From NCBI GenBank assembly GCA_034096865.1, contig JAWQFJ010012254.1, forward strand, positions 1-22,500: 22,500 nucleotides of DNA, in the 5' to 3' direction. Shown piece after piece: positions 1-9,892 of the stretch (position 1 is its first letter; each line of letters begins with the position of its first letter). The translations under genes and the position numbers were made by a program. The DNA comes from Theodoxus fluviatilis. Its lineage: Eukaryota; Mollusca; Gastropoda; Cycloneritida; Neritidae. The notes under the pieces are model-generated. The model saw nothing but the letters and a program-made list of their open reading frames with translations. It was not told the origin of the DNA and searched no databases.

Positions 1-990
1 TGAAAGTCATGTACTTCGAACTGTGACCCCAGGTACTTGCATAAAACAAAAGTCTTGTTTTTAAACAGAAAGCGTTGATCTGCTCCTGCAGAGGAAACTC
101 TTCAGAATAATTCTGCACCATATGGCGTATTGAAAAAAATGTTCGTCATTCTCTTAACAGTTGCACATGTGCAGATGCCACGATACAACAATCCTTTAAC
201 GGTAGCATATTTTTATCTGTGCAGGATGCAGACATCATTTCAAACAGCCTGGACGCCTGCTGCAAAGCCTAGCTGGGTGCTTCCTTGCTGCTGGACGAGT
301 GAGGCACCGGGTAGGCAGATCCTCACGCTGTGCGTCTTTCCCAAACACGAGCTTTGCGCTTTGACAAGAGGCCTCGATGCAGGACTGCTGTAGGAATGGA
401 AGTCTTGCTGCTTTCATCCAGAGTCAGTCACATTTTACAGTTGGCATCGCCACAGAATGTTTTTTTGACTATCGCAACTGGCTATCCAGCGACCCATTCT
501 CTTAGTGTTTCCATGGAAACCACGCAATTGAAGCACTATCTTTGCATGTACAAGACTTATCGTTTCCTACTCACCCCAAATGATTTAAAGAGAAAAGGTT
601 ATTCCAGAATAAGTAGGGGAAAGCGGGCCATTATGCATCTGGGGTTTTTTATTTTCCAAAAGTATTATGTCATATGGAAAAACATACTTCAAGTTAAACA
701 TTGTCACACATTGAGGGCATTAACATCCGAAAACGCATACTGACTGTTTGTGATAACCACAAAGCTGTGTATTTTCAACAAAGTTTATCTCATTCATACC
801 ATCAAAGCAACAAAAAAAGGAGGTCGGGGTATTGGCCTCAACCTAAATAAGTCATTTTGGTCTGGAGACCTTAATTTATGTGCACCAGAAACACAGATAA
901 CTGATAAATGCATATATTTACACGGGAGGAGAAATAAGAGGTGACTCTAATTTCCAAGTACATTTTTCTGCCAGCGCACAGGAGCCAGAC
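1..990. other. mostly non-coding AT-rich DNA
   Basis: No gene can be supported here. The stretch is AT-rich apart from a more GC-rich patch at about 226-420. That patch has acceptor-like sequence on both strands: on + the pyrimidine-rich run ending in GTGCAG just before 226, and on - a CCATTCCTACAG-type site near 400. The open frames across the patch are short, disagree between strands and resemble no family I know, so I do not call an exon. Confidence 0.4.
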
Positions 991-1074
991 TCAAATGACG
1001 TGATGCAGTCTTGATGTCCTACTGGTAGCCCCTGGCTGCTCAAGGTCAACCCTAGCTGTATTACTGGAGTCACT
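991..1074 (-). CDS. possible terminal exon, unrecognised protein
   Basis: On the minus strand a textbook branch-point string TACTAAC is followed within about 20 nt by a CTTTCAG acceptor, which would open an exon at 1074. From there the phase-0 frame reads 27 residues (beginning SDSSNTARVDLEQPG, ending LHHVI) and stops at 991-993. The composition is polar and protein-like, but the exon is short and I recognise no family. No upstream exon was identified. Possible minus-strand polyadenylation signals occur further left, for example TTTATT read on + near 647. It could equally be chance. Confidence 0.22.
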   Translation of the reverse strand, partial: SDSSNTARVDLEQPGATSRTSRLHHVI

Positions 1075-2290
1075 CTGAAAGCCCAGCAGTTAGTAGTTCT
1101 TATTGATGAGAGGATCATGTAGCTAATCGAGCCCTACACTGCACTTGAAATGATGTCCAGACGAGTGTGCAAATCACAAACTCTGTTAAACCTAACTGAC
1201 ACATTTGTGTTTTTAAAAACCTTACTTTTCTCAAATTATAAAACTGAATAACAGTTCACAGATAGGAGGTAGTTGCCGCAGGGTTTGAAGACGTATAGTT
1301 CCTTAAGTCTTTGGCTGAAATGAAACACAGCCACGGCAAAACCGCCTTCTTCCTTCACTTTTGGAGGGTGCAGGACAAACCAACTAAATGCAAGCAATAC
1401 CATTCATAAAACAAGTTGCGTGATTTCTACAGATTTCCTCTGATTCGTGTTTACGTATGGCAGAAAGCGATTTGTTTGCATACGCAATCTTAGTAAGAAA
1501 ATTAAGGGCAATAGGCATAAGTTGTATTGCTGCCATTTGTTCGATTACTTTACATAATAGAAAAAAGAAAGACATCCTACTTTACAGTTGAGATGCACGT
1601 GTCTTTTATCTTTCCTCTTTCGTATTGTTGACTTTAACCATTTCTATCCTAGAAATAAAATGCTGAAGTGCGGAGCTTTAACCCTACCCTATTTCATTTG
1701 ACTTTCAGGGGCTTATTCTTTGTTGTCCCAAACTAATGAAATGTCAGTAAGTTTTAAATTGTCAGTACCAAATTATAATTAAACTTAGCCTTGTAAACAA
1801 ACTTCAATGACATTTTATGGAATAATGAAAATCACAACCATAAATGCCCCATTGCTCTTTAATTCTTTGCCAAATAAATTCCCTTAAAAACATGATACAA
1901 CCCACGGAGTAATACACGAAACACATTCGTTATGGTTCATGTTATATTTGGTGTATTCTGTGGTATAATGCATAATATCTCAAGTATAACATTGACATCT
2001 GTTACATTAGCTTATTTCTAATTTGGGTCGTTTATGAATGAATTAGTCTAGGGTTAACTTCACACTGCCCACTCGCAACTCTTCCCACACGAACATCAAT
2101 CAACAATGGAACAAGACTGAAATGACAGTGAGGACACAGATCACAATCAAAATACTTTAATTCCTTTATAATCAAAATGCCTAAGAGCACTGTAAGCTAT
2201 AATTAGGTTACTAATGATAATTATGCAACGATAAGTGTACTGAATCTACTTCCCCAAACAAGAATAAAATAAAGGTGGTCTGCCAAACCC
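1075..2290. other. AT-rich single-copy DNA, nothing recognised
   Basis: This long AT-rich stretch contains only short random-looking open frames on both strands. I see no repeat shared with the rest of the window, no RNA gene and no convincing exon. Confidence 0.5.
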
Positions 2291-2370
2291 AATGAAATGA
2301 TACTTAACTGACGGAGGTGCAGGTTCAGCCAATCAGCGGGCTCTTTAGTTGAGTTTGACGAATGCACGTG

Positions 2371-2409
2371 GAAGGGGAAGGGAGAGGGTAGGGAAAGGGG
2401 GAAGGGGGT
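2371..2409 (+). other. G-rich purine tract, G-quadruplex candidate
   Basis: An almost pure purine run contains successive G tracts of three to five bases separated by one to three bases, at least six tracts in about 36 nt. This meets the usual G3+N1-7 quadruplex pattern on the + strand. It lies just downstream of an inverted-CCAAT type string (AGCCAATCAGC near 2329) and a CACGTG E-box (about 2365), at the start of a GC-richer region. This could mark a promoter-type region, but no transcript start is proven. Confidence 0.5.
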
Positions 2410-2589
2410 ATCCGGTGCACTGCGAGGCACCTATACACCACGACGAAATTAAGAACACTGGGATTTCCTCCACCCAGTGGACTGGTCAGACGAGAGGTGA
2501 ACTCTCTTTCTCATGACGACAGGCGTTGGTAGTCCCTCCGTTGAACGAGACGACTTGGGGCGACTCTAGGTGCTGGTGTAGACGGCTCA

Positions 2590-2720
2590 AGGGATGAGGC
2601 GATTCGCAGACGTAGATGCGCTCAATAGCGGAGCACGTGGGGAGAGCAGACGAGGCGTAGACGTAGACGCAGACGTGCTCACTGGCAAAGCACGTGGAGT
2701 AAAGCAGATGAGGTGTCGCG
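2590..2720 (+). repeat. degenerate GACGTAGACG-type minisatellite
   Basis: Short imperfect repeats of the type GCAGACG, GCGTAGACG and GTAGACGCAGACG fill this stretch, together with repeated GGAGCACGTGG / AAGCACGTGGAG strings. A 24-nt core at about 2652-2677 recurs at about 5476-5500 with one mismatch. Frames through it read as arginine/aspartate-rich low-complexity peptide, which I regard as a by-product of the repeat. Confidence 0.45.
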
Positions 2721-2879
2721 TTTATCCTTACTTGGCTAATGGAGGTTCCCTCCCAATGAACGACGTAGTCGTCAAAGAGAGGGGAAACCCAGATAAACAA
2801 TGGTTTTCAACAAAACCTAACCACCACTCCTTGGGGGGACACCACAAAACGTCAAGCAATGTTAGCTCGGACAAGTGAA

Positions 2880-5475
2880 TAAGACCACTGAATCGGGATT
2901 TAAAATAACAATAAGTTTATTCAAGAACCAAACCCCTCCCCGCGGCACGGGACCGCAAAGGACAAGGTAGGCTGACGACAAAAACCAAAGAAAAGAAAAC
3001 CAAAACAAAGTCAGACAGCGGGCAAGGTGGAACACTCCCGCTTCCTGAGCAAAGGTCAAGCAAACCACAACAACAGCAAATTTCAAACAGTGAAGTGTGA
3101 AACAATTCAGGGATAATAACTCATACACAAAAACCCAATATCTAAGTCACAGGTGACTAGGTTGATAAAACTAGTGTACTAAGGAAACAATCTCTGCTTC
3201 CCTTCTCTCACCCATACATTCCACCAGAAACTGGAGTTTAATCAAAAAGGCAGTTCTGGCTTGTCACACACACCTCCTTCCACCACTCGTTCTGAAGCGT
3301 ATCCTTAGAACGACAGAAATCCTACCACAGAATAGAAATGTATTAAACACCAAGACATGACAACAAGTCACGCACACTTCCGTTCACAACAGTCTCCCAA
3401 GCTTTCCCCCCAAAGCCTTTAACAAACCACTCGTTAAATAGAAACGCCCCTTAAACTTCACTTAAATCCCAAATCAGAACACAAACTCCCTTAGAAGATT
3501 ACCCTAGAACTCAATCAGTGTCCTGCAGTCAAAATTACAATTGACTCAGCCATGCAGCAACTCTCCCGTAGCTGCATATCAATGAAGCCCCTGACCCCCT
3601 TGGCTCCTCCCCCTTCCCCTCGTGATGGCGTACTTCCGCCCATCACTTGCTGATGAACGGTAAACAGACAAATCCAGCCCCGCGTGCAAACCACTCTCAC
3701 GCGTCTCTTTCTCGCTCGACAAATTACATCAAAACACAGCTCCCGTGAATAGCAAGTAGTCGTCGACAAACAGGCGAAGAAAGAATGAAAAGGTTTTGGC
3801 TTACCAGTTCGAAGTCCAGAACATGCTATTACCTCTAGCTCAAGTCAGAACTACACTGACTTACCAAACCAAAACTAACCAAAACTCACAGAGAAAATTC
3901 CACACGACTACTACCCCTCCCCACTCTTTCAGTCCGTTGAAAGAATAAATTGTCCTAAGCCTGTGCCTAGACAATGTCAGAAGAAAAGTTCCTCTCTGAA
4001 GGTTCCCAGTAGCGGCGAAGAATTTTCGCCTCCCGGCGTTCCGGCGTCGTGGCAACAGCACTCGCTAACCCAGTCAATAAATCTCAAAGTCCGTTCCTAA
4101 CCAGTGGAGTTTACTCCGGTCGTCAGTCCAAGTGCTAGCAACTTCATCCTGCATGAGAATCACTTTATCACTCGCACCCAACTCGTTATATGTCTCTATA
4201 ACCAAAGGCTGCGTCGTGCACCGCTTCACGCGAATGACGAACGCTAGCGTTCCCAACCGTCCCCACTTCTAACCTGTCCTGTCACTTGACACGTTAGGCC
4301 ACAAACACTGTGGGCTTCACACCAGTCCGTCGGCGTATTTCGTTAGACTCTCAAAAATAGCACACATGCTAGCCTTAACGAAAATCGTAGCTCCCGAAAC
4401 TACTGATGCAAAAGTACTTGCACATCCGTCCCCACAGCCGTAGAGGCAGAAGTACACCGAGTGCCTCCGAGCGTCGTTCTCCTATCTCCACGCTGGCCCG
4501 TACCGACGTAGAGAGCGTTCACAGAGACGACAGAGTGCTCGTAGAACGAGCGAAGTTCCTAAGCACAGGTACGATGGATAGATACGATGGTACGATTTTT
4601 ATAGGCCTGAAACATATAAACACGAATGCCCAATGAGAGACTACACTTTCCCCCCTAGGAATTTATATAGGCATGATTCAAACATAGAGCGACGCGCCCT
4701 CGCCCAACGCTTAGTCAAATAAATGGAATTTAACATGCCTGGTTCACAAATTGAATTATCAATTACAATTTAAACGGAAATAGGCTTTTCCTCAACCTTT
4801 CCTCAAAGACTTACTTCAATTCCAAAGTATAATTCACTCAAGCACAAACGAATGATCTACTTCCCGCCCTAATCAATGGTCAGTCACCCCACGCGGTAAT
4901 AGAATTATGGCGAAGTTCACATTACCTCAGAAAACTCCAGTCAGGCCGTGGTTGCATCCAAGAACTTCGTCCCATTCAGCCAAAGGCTCTTCTTTTCCAC
5001 ACTCTCGCGTACTGACTCAAAGTCACCAGCTGAGAGATTTTTCCAGCAAAGCCAACAGCTTTTGCCCGCCACTATGTGGCTCCAAGATTGGGTAGTGCAG
5101 ATCGCTCACCACAACCTTCTTCATCCGACAGATGAATCTGACTGATCAGACAGACGCTGTCAGCCCAAAAATTAACTCTATCACGTGATTTGCCCCCAAT
5201 CAGTGGTAAGTATTTTCACGCCATGAGACTAACTCCCAATCAACGCTCGATTAACTTTCGCGGGCTTAAAGACCCGTGTTGTACAAAGTGTAAACCCTGT
5301 GACATTCCAAACACACCCCTCGCCACCTCGAATGACCCCTCGAGTGACGTCGCACCCCCCTGTCACTCAAAACTTGCCGCCGCATTGCGGTAAACGGTCT
5401 AAGCGCGTAATTCGCCGCATCTACTCGCACAGACAAATTACGATCCCACATCACACCTGTCGCATCTTGCGACAT
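2880..5475. other. moderately GC-rich DNA without a supportable gene
   Basis: Several open frames of 60-90 codons lie here on both strands, for example minus-strand frames at about 3515-3769 and 4074-4256. None resembles a known family, and none forms a chain of exons with consistent splice sites. TTTATT at 2916-2921 would be an AATAAA signal for a minus-strand transcript. Donor-like GTAAG strings on - occur near 3803 and 3858. These are weak, unlinked signals. Confidence 0.35.
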
Positions 5476-5505
5476 GAGGCGTAGACGTAGGCGCAGACGC
5501 TCGTC
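5476..5505 (+). repeat. second copy of GCGTAGACGTAG minisatellite core
   Basis: This string matches the core at about 2652-2677 (23 of 24 bases), including the GAGGCGTAGACGTAG start and the GCGCAGACG end. The similarity fades on both sides, so it looks like a dispersed minisatellite fragment rather than a long terminal repeat. Confidence 0.4.
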
Positions 5506-5842
5506 TCTCTCAATGGCAGGGGTGTGGCAAACTCCACTTTTGTTGAGAGAAGCTTCGGAAAGTGGAGAGAAGACGTTACTTCAGTTCTGTCTTTTCGCAG
5601 TTGCGGCTTTCTTCCGAGGTAGTCGAATTATTCTTCATGGGATGGGCTCTTGATGTAGGACGGCTTGCCACTTGGATTCCAGACAGGGCGCCTCCATGCT
5701 CACACACGGTGGCTGTCTTAGGTTAACTGGACTTGCGCGCCAACTACGGGAACTGCAGGGGTTTATGTACTGGCGCCCAAAAACCTCATACCTTTCTGTC
5801 CAATCACAACACATATAGGGTGTCTCCAGTTGTAATCTGAGA

Positions 5843-5908
5843 CAGAGGACCAATCACTGTTCGGCTATATAAATGCAGAGGACCAATCACTGATCAGCTA
5901 TATAAGCA
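5843..5908 (+). promoter_or_regulatory. tandemly doubled CCAAT plus TATA module
   Basis: A 33-bp unit is present twice in direct tandem. Each unit holds CCAATCACTG (CCAAT at 5850-5854 and 5883-5887) followed 16 bp later by a TATA box (TATATAAA at 5866-5873, TATATAAG at 5899-5906). A diverged third partner (CCAATCACAACACATATAG) starts near 5804. An Inr-like TCAGTT lies at 5936-5941. No ORF I can identify starts downstream, so the transcript is unknown. The CCAAT boxes sit closer to the TATA boxes than is usual. Confidence 0.4.
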
Positions 5909-5999
5909 TTTATTTGATCACATGTTGTTTCCAGTTCAGTTCTGATTAATCCACCAACCAAACACCATCGCTAGGCGAACGCCAATGTCCCATGTTGAT

Positions 6000-7232
6000 T
6001 GGCTAATCACAATTCTCTAGTCAAGATGTGATTAATCTCAGCTGTGAGTCACAAAATACTTTACTATTTAATTCATATTCCAGGCAAGTGTCAGTGTTCC
6101 TTCACCATTCGCTCTCATAAATCTTGAATGAACGTGACGCATTCTACTGCAATCATAAAGGTCGGCAGACCACCTCACAATATCCTACAGGGTTGGCAGA
6201 CACACTCTAACCCACCCCACTGGTTAATAAACAACGATATGGCAGACACCAACAAGCGAGCAAGGGTGCTCTCATCACAACATCATAAAATTAACGCTCG
6301 AGCACTCCTCTGGCTGCTTCAGGAAAGAACTGATGCAGCTCTTGTGTTCCATTGTTGATCATGAAGTTCGCATCAAAATTAGATGTGAGTGAGGACTAAG
6401 GAGCAAAGCTGTTTTGGACTTTCAACATGGCAACACAACAGTGGAGAATTAAAAAAACACAACTCGCACTGTGACTAACCTACTTTCCGATTGGGTCAAA
6501 TCTGATAGGTTAAAACTTATTTTGAAAACGAAACAACTATTAAAAAGTTACATTCTAATTCCACGTGGGGATTAAATCTTTGCTTGCCAGCCTTGAATGA
6601 TGTCTTATTTTAACCTGGGATGCATTTTTAACATTTACAGACTCTTGTAAAAAAATCGAAATGAGAAGTAAAGTAAAGAAAAAATGTAAGAGCGTCATAG
6701 CCATCTGAAGGAGTGTAGACTTCCAACAGCTGTTTTGAGCAAATAGTATCTGTTTGTTTTAAATTAATATCTTCTTTGATATCAGAATTGAAGCCATCAT
6801 TTTTGTTCTACTGCCTACAGTGAGAAATGAAATAACAGCACATAAATGCCTTTCCAATGTTAGGGTACAGTAGGATTTTGCAGAGATTTTGAATGTTAAA
6901 AAATGGCAAGTTTGCAACAATATTGCCTACTTAAAAACAAAGTCAGGCTATCAAACTTGTATTTGCACTATTTACATTTTAACACAATTATCACTGCTTT
7001 GTTATCATGTGTTGTGTTTGGAATGCATTTATGAAAAAAAGCCAAATTCCCCAAAGTCACATCTAACACCTATTTGGACTTCTCACAGCATTTCAACATG
7101 CCCAACTAACGTCTGGATTCGTGGAGGAAAGTCAAACATATCCTCATCACAACCAGCAGCTGCTGTAACACATCCTGGGGGAGCAAGGGGCAGGCTTGGG
7201 AGTCCTGTGATTTGTTACTGTACTTGTTGCAG
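6000..7232. other. non-coding DNA, no gene recognised
   Basis: The stretch contains only short open frames, such as one at 6128-6358 that includes a short repeated GGTNGGCAGAC string. I recognise no family, no RNA gene and no mobile element here. It may be the intron or flank upstream of the possible exon at 7233. Confidence 0.35.
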
Positions 7233-7373
7233 CCAGACGTGGAGGCAGGAGTAGATCCAAGCCCGGCAGATCCTCTTCTGAGTAACATGTCTGTGACAGA
7301 CGTAAGTGGACAGATCTGTCGCCCCTTCGTCTCCTTCGTCACCTGGCTGCAGAGGTTGACTCGTGAGAAAAAG
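7233..7373 (+). CDS. possible internal exon, unrecognised protein
   Basis: A pyrimidine-containing tract ending TTGTTGCAG (AG at 7231-7232) precedes an open 141-nt stretch of exactly 47 codons in phase 0. It ends AAAAAG with GTGTGT immediately after (7374 on), an acceptable donor. The reading starts PDVEAGVDPSPADPLLSNMS and ends in a basic segment after a hydrophobic/aromatic one (CRPFVSFVTWLQRLTREKK). The composition is far more protein-like than neighbouring frames. I do not recognise the family. No partner exon is identified in the window. An alternative donor GTAAGT at 7301-7306 could give a shorter exon. The TAA right after the downstream donor means it could also be a terminal exon. Confidence 0.4.
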
Positions 7374-7423
7374 GTGTGTTAAAGCTTAGTATCCATGGTC
7401 ATGCGCGGGCCTGTATATATGTC

Positions 7424-7429
<6 letters not shown>

Positions 7430-7472
<43 letters not shown>

Positions 7473-7720
7473 GTGTGTGTCTGCGTGTGTGTGTGTGTGT
7501 GTGTGTGCGTGTGTGTATATGTGCATGTGTGCACATTTAAATGTCTCTGTGTGCGCACGCGCGAACGAGCGTGAATGCGCTTACATATGTGTGGATGTGT
7601 GTGCATGCACGCGTGTGTACTTGTGTGTGTATTGTGTGTGTGCGTGCGCGCGAGTGTGTGTGTATGTATGTGTGTGTGCGCGCGCGCTCGCGTGTATGTG
7701 TGTGTGTGTGCGCTCAGGCG
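7430..7720 (+). repeat. compound (CT)n / (GT)n microsatellite
   Basis: A pure CT run (about 7430-7470) passes into GT repeats interspersed with GC, AT and GCGC units up to about 7720. Long open frames in either direction here (cysteine/valine-rich or histidine/threonine-rich) are artefacts of the repeat. Confidence 0.9.
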
Positions 7721-7986
7721 TATGTTACAAAATTACACTGAACTAGTTTTCTAAGGCCGTCGGGCCATTGCATAGTCAAGTAAATAGAAAATATTCACAC
7801 ATTAGGAACAATGTTTTAACAGTATGAACGTAAACCAATGCGCTATTGTACACATGGAATAAATTCTGAGCTTCCATGAGCTTAGACAATTTGAAAAGGT
7901 CGGCCATATCCCAATAGTTGTTTTTCCTGATACATTTAAGCATAAAATATGTGCATGGCTACCAATCTTGTCATATATGGATCCCT

Positions 7987-8076
7987 GCCCTGCAATAGAT
8001 ATCTGCAAATATACCATTTTTCTCTGTAACATACACTGTTCTAAATATGGTATTCTTAACTGCAGATATGCAGGGC
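7987..8076. repeat. 90-bp imperfect inverted repeat (hairpin)
   Basis: The left arm begins GCCCTGCA (7987-7994) and the right arm ends TGCAGGGC (8069-8076). Further pairing blocks are ATATCTGCA with TGCAGATAT and ATACCAT with ATGGTAT, for about 24 paired bases around a loop of roughly 30 nt. The size and shape would suit a small hairpin RNA or a miniature inverted-repeat element. Nothing here distinguishes these. Confidence 0.4.
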
Positions 8077-8224
8077 ACGTTCTCTTTCATCACAGGACAG
8101 ATCTTTCACTCCGAAACCAAAATCAAATAAACGTCATGCCTGAAGTTCTTGACGTCATATGTTTAAATACGTTTCTGGACACAAATGTTGTTGGATGGAG
8201 GAGAACCATCTATACCTATCGCTA

Positions 8225-8553
8225 ATAAAAACCGCTGGCGCTGAACCTCCAGGTTTTAGCATTAAAAAACACCAATAAAGCTGTGAGGACCTCCAGTAAA
8301 CCTGGAGGGATAAAAACCGCTGGTGCTGAACCTCCAGGTTTTGTCATTAAAAAAAGAAGAAGATCGGGTTCGAACCTGCAACCTCTCGAGAAAAGAGGGG
8401 GGAAAAAACACACACACACAAAAACAAAAAAAAAACAGGTTGGGTTCGAACCCACAACCTCTCGAAAAAAGATAGAGAAAAAAAGTTTCAGTGCAGAATC
8501 GAACCTGGTCACGCATGACCAAGTGTCAAACGCTCTACCAAATGTGCCATTGA
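8225..8553 (-). mobile_element. tRNA-derived SINE copy A
   Basis: Read on the minus strand, the element starts with a tRNA-like head: an A-box-like region with the pseudo-D-arm (degraded here, GGCACATTTGGTAGAGCG). It continues with a diagnostic GGTCATGCGTGACC palindrome and a GGTTCGATTC B box. The body has two more T-arm-like GGTTCGAACC modules (about 8367-8377 and 8442-8453), each next to a CTCTCGAGAGG-type string, plus a CA/GT-rich linker. The downstream part holds two copies of the CCTGGAGGTTCAGCRCCAGCGG module separated by a CCTCCAGTAAACCTGGAGG stem-loop. T runs that could terminate Pol III occur inside. It is not a functional tRNA gene. Confidence 0.75.
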
Positions 8554-8556
8554 AAA

Positions 8557-8680
8557 CTGATATGGCTGAGTGTTTGTAAAGCATTTATAACGTTCTTTTC
8601 CGCAAACCCCCTTGGTTCGTATTTTGCACTGTAAATTGTTAAAAAATGGATGATAGCACGAACTGTTTGGTATTTCATAC
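8557..8680. repeat. spacer repeat next to SINE A
   Basis: The stretch beginning GTGTTTGTAAAGCATTTATAAC and running past GGATGATAG is repeated, with point differences and a few indels, at about 9496-9600 beyond SINE B. Its later part recurs again near 15881. The unit SINE-spacer-tail has therefore been duplicated as a block. Confidence 0.6.
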
Positions 8681-8780
8681 GGATCTAACCCATCAACGTC
8701 AATAATCTTCTCTTAGTACCACTTTTTTGCGTAGAAGCCATTGTTTTGTGAAAGTAGGAAAAGATAACTCTGTTTGACTC

Positions 8781-8988
8781 GCATTTCGCCATTCCGTCAA
8801 TTAAAATTTGAGGGGGGAGGTTTCGAGTTTACGACCTAAATAAATCCCTTTCCTTTCAAACCTTGATTCTGAAAATTTGATACATTCAATCGGATCTAAC
8901 TTCCAGTAAGTGTGTAAAATGTCAAGGAAATCCGTCCAGCAGTTTTTGAGAACTCAGCCGTTAAGTCGGGACAGACACACAGACACAC
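8781..8988 (-). repeat. dispersed tail repeat, copy T1
   Basis: This is the first of seven copies of a repeat. Read on +, it runs from TTTCGCCATTCCGTCAAT through GATACATTCAATCGG and AACTTCCAGT to GTCGGGACAGACA. The copy ends in GACAGACACACAGACACACA and is followed directly by a second copy rather than by a SINE body. Confidence 0.75.
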
Positions 8989-9228
8989 AAATAACATTAC
9001 GTCATGTCATTGATCACGTCACACATTTTCCATTTCGCCATTCCGTCAATTGACAGTTAGGGAGGTGTTTTTGAGTTTACGACCTTAAAAGAACCACTTT
9101 TTTTTCAAACCTCGATTCTGAAAATTTGATACATTCAATCGGACCTAACTTCCAGTAAGTGTGCAAAATGTCAAGGAAATCCGTCCTGTAGTTGTTGAGA
9201 TATCAGTCTTTAAGTCGGGACAGACAGA
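8989..9228 (-). repeat. dispersed tail repeat, copy T2
   Basis: This copy shows the left part of the repeat seen at 14266, 16561 and 19332 (a diverged ACGTCATGTCATTGATCACGTCAC segment) before the TTTCGCCATTCCGTCAATT core. It ends in GACAGA directly abutting SINE B. T1 and T2 stand in tandem. Confidence 0.75.
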
Positions 9229-9478
9229 TAAAAACCGCTGGCGCTGAACCTCCAGGTTTTGGCATATATTTTTAAAAAAGATCGGGTTCGAACCCGCAAC
9301 CTCTCGAGAAAAAAGAGGGGGGGAGGAGGGGGAACACACACACACAAAAACACAAAAAACCAGGTCGGTTTCGAACCCACAACCTCTCGAAAAAAAGAGA
9401 GATAAACAGAAGTTTCAGCATAGAATCGAACCTGGTCATGCATGACCAAGAGTTCAACGCTCTACCAAATGTGCCATC
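9229..9478 (-). mobile_element. tRNA-derived SINE copy B
   Basis: It has the same architecture as the copy at 8225: tRNA-like head at the right end, perfect TGGTCATGCATGACCA palindrome, GGTTCGATTC B box, then two GGTTCGAA-type T-arm modules and a GT/CA-rich linker. A single CCAGGTTCAGCGCCAGCGG-type module joins it to the tail repeat. The pseudo-D-arm is partly degraded. Confidence 0.8.
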
Positions 9479-9675
9479 GGAGAACTGAGATGAATCAGTG
9501 TTTGTAAAGCATTTATAACATTCTTTTCCGTAAACCCCCTTTGGTTCGTATTTTGTACTGTACATTGTAGACAAATGGATGATAGTTCATGAAATTTGAG
9601 TGGTCATGTACATTTTAGGATACTCAAGATGTATTTCTGCCAAGTTTATTATCGATTCAGTGGCATTAGGCCACG

Positions 9676-9892
9676 CAATTTTGCTATTCCGTCAACTGAC
9701 AATTGAAGGGGGGAGGGTGGTAGTTCGAGTTTACAACCTAAATAAATCACTTTCTTTTCAAACCTCGATTCTGAAAATTTGATACATTCAATCGGACCTA
9801 ACTTCCAGTAAGTGTGCAAAATGTCAAGGAAATCTGTCCAGCTTTTTTTGAGATATCAGCCGTTAAGTCGGGACAGACAGACAGACATACAG
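9676..9892 (-). repeat. dispersed tail repeat, copy T3
   Basis: The core (GCTATTCCGTCAACTGACAATTG to GGGACAGACAGACAGACATACAG) closely resembles T2. It is preceded by spacer sequence (9577-9672) that recurs at 15881-15984. It joins SINE C at the GACA run. Confidence 0.75.

Noticed and set aside
2652..5500. LTR-type element bounded by the GCGTAGACGTAG repeats
   Set aside because: The shared string is only about 24 nt, is minisatellite-like, and no coding or end signals were found between the copies.
7379..7746. Cysteine/valine-rich or histidine/threonine-rich proteins on both strands
   Set aside because: They are translations of the CT/GT microsatellite.
8222..8584. Open frames on both strands across the SINEs (also at 9145-9574, 9798-10088, 14548-14939)
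   Set aside because: The frames lie in tRNA-derived SINE sequence and low-complexity linkers. Their similarity to each other is repeat similarity, not a gene family.
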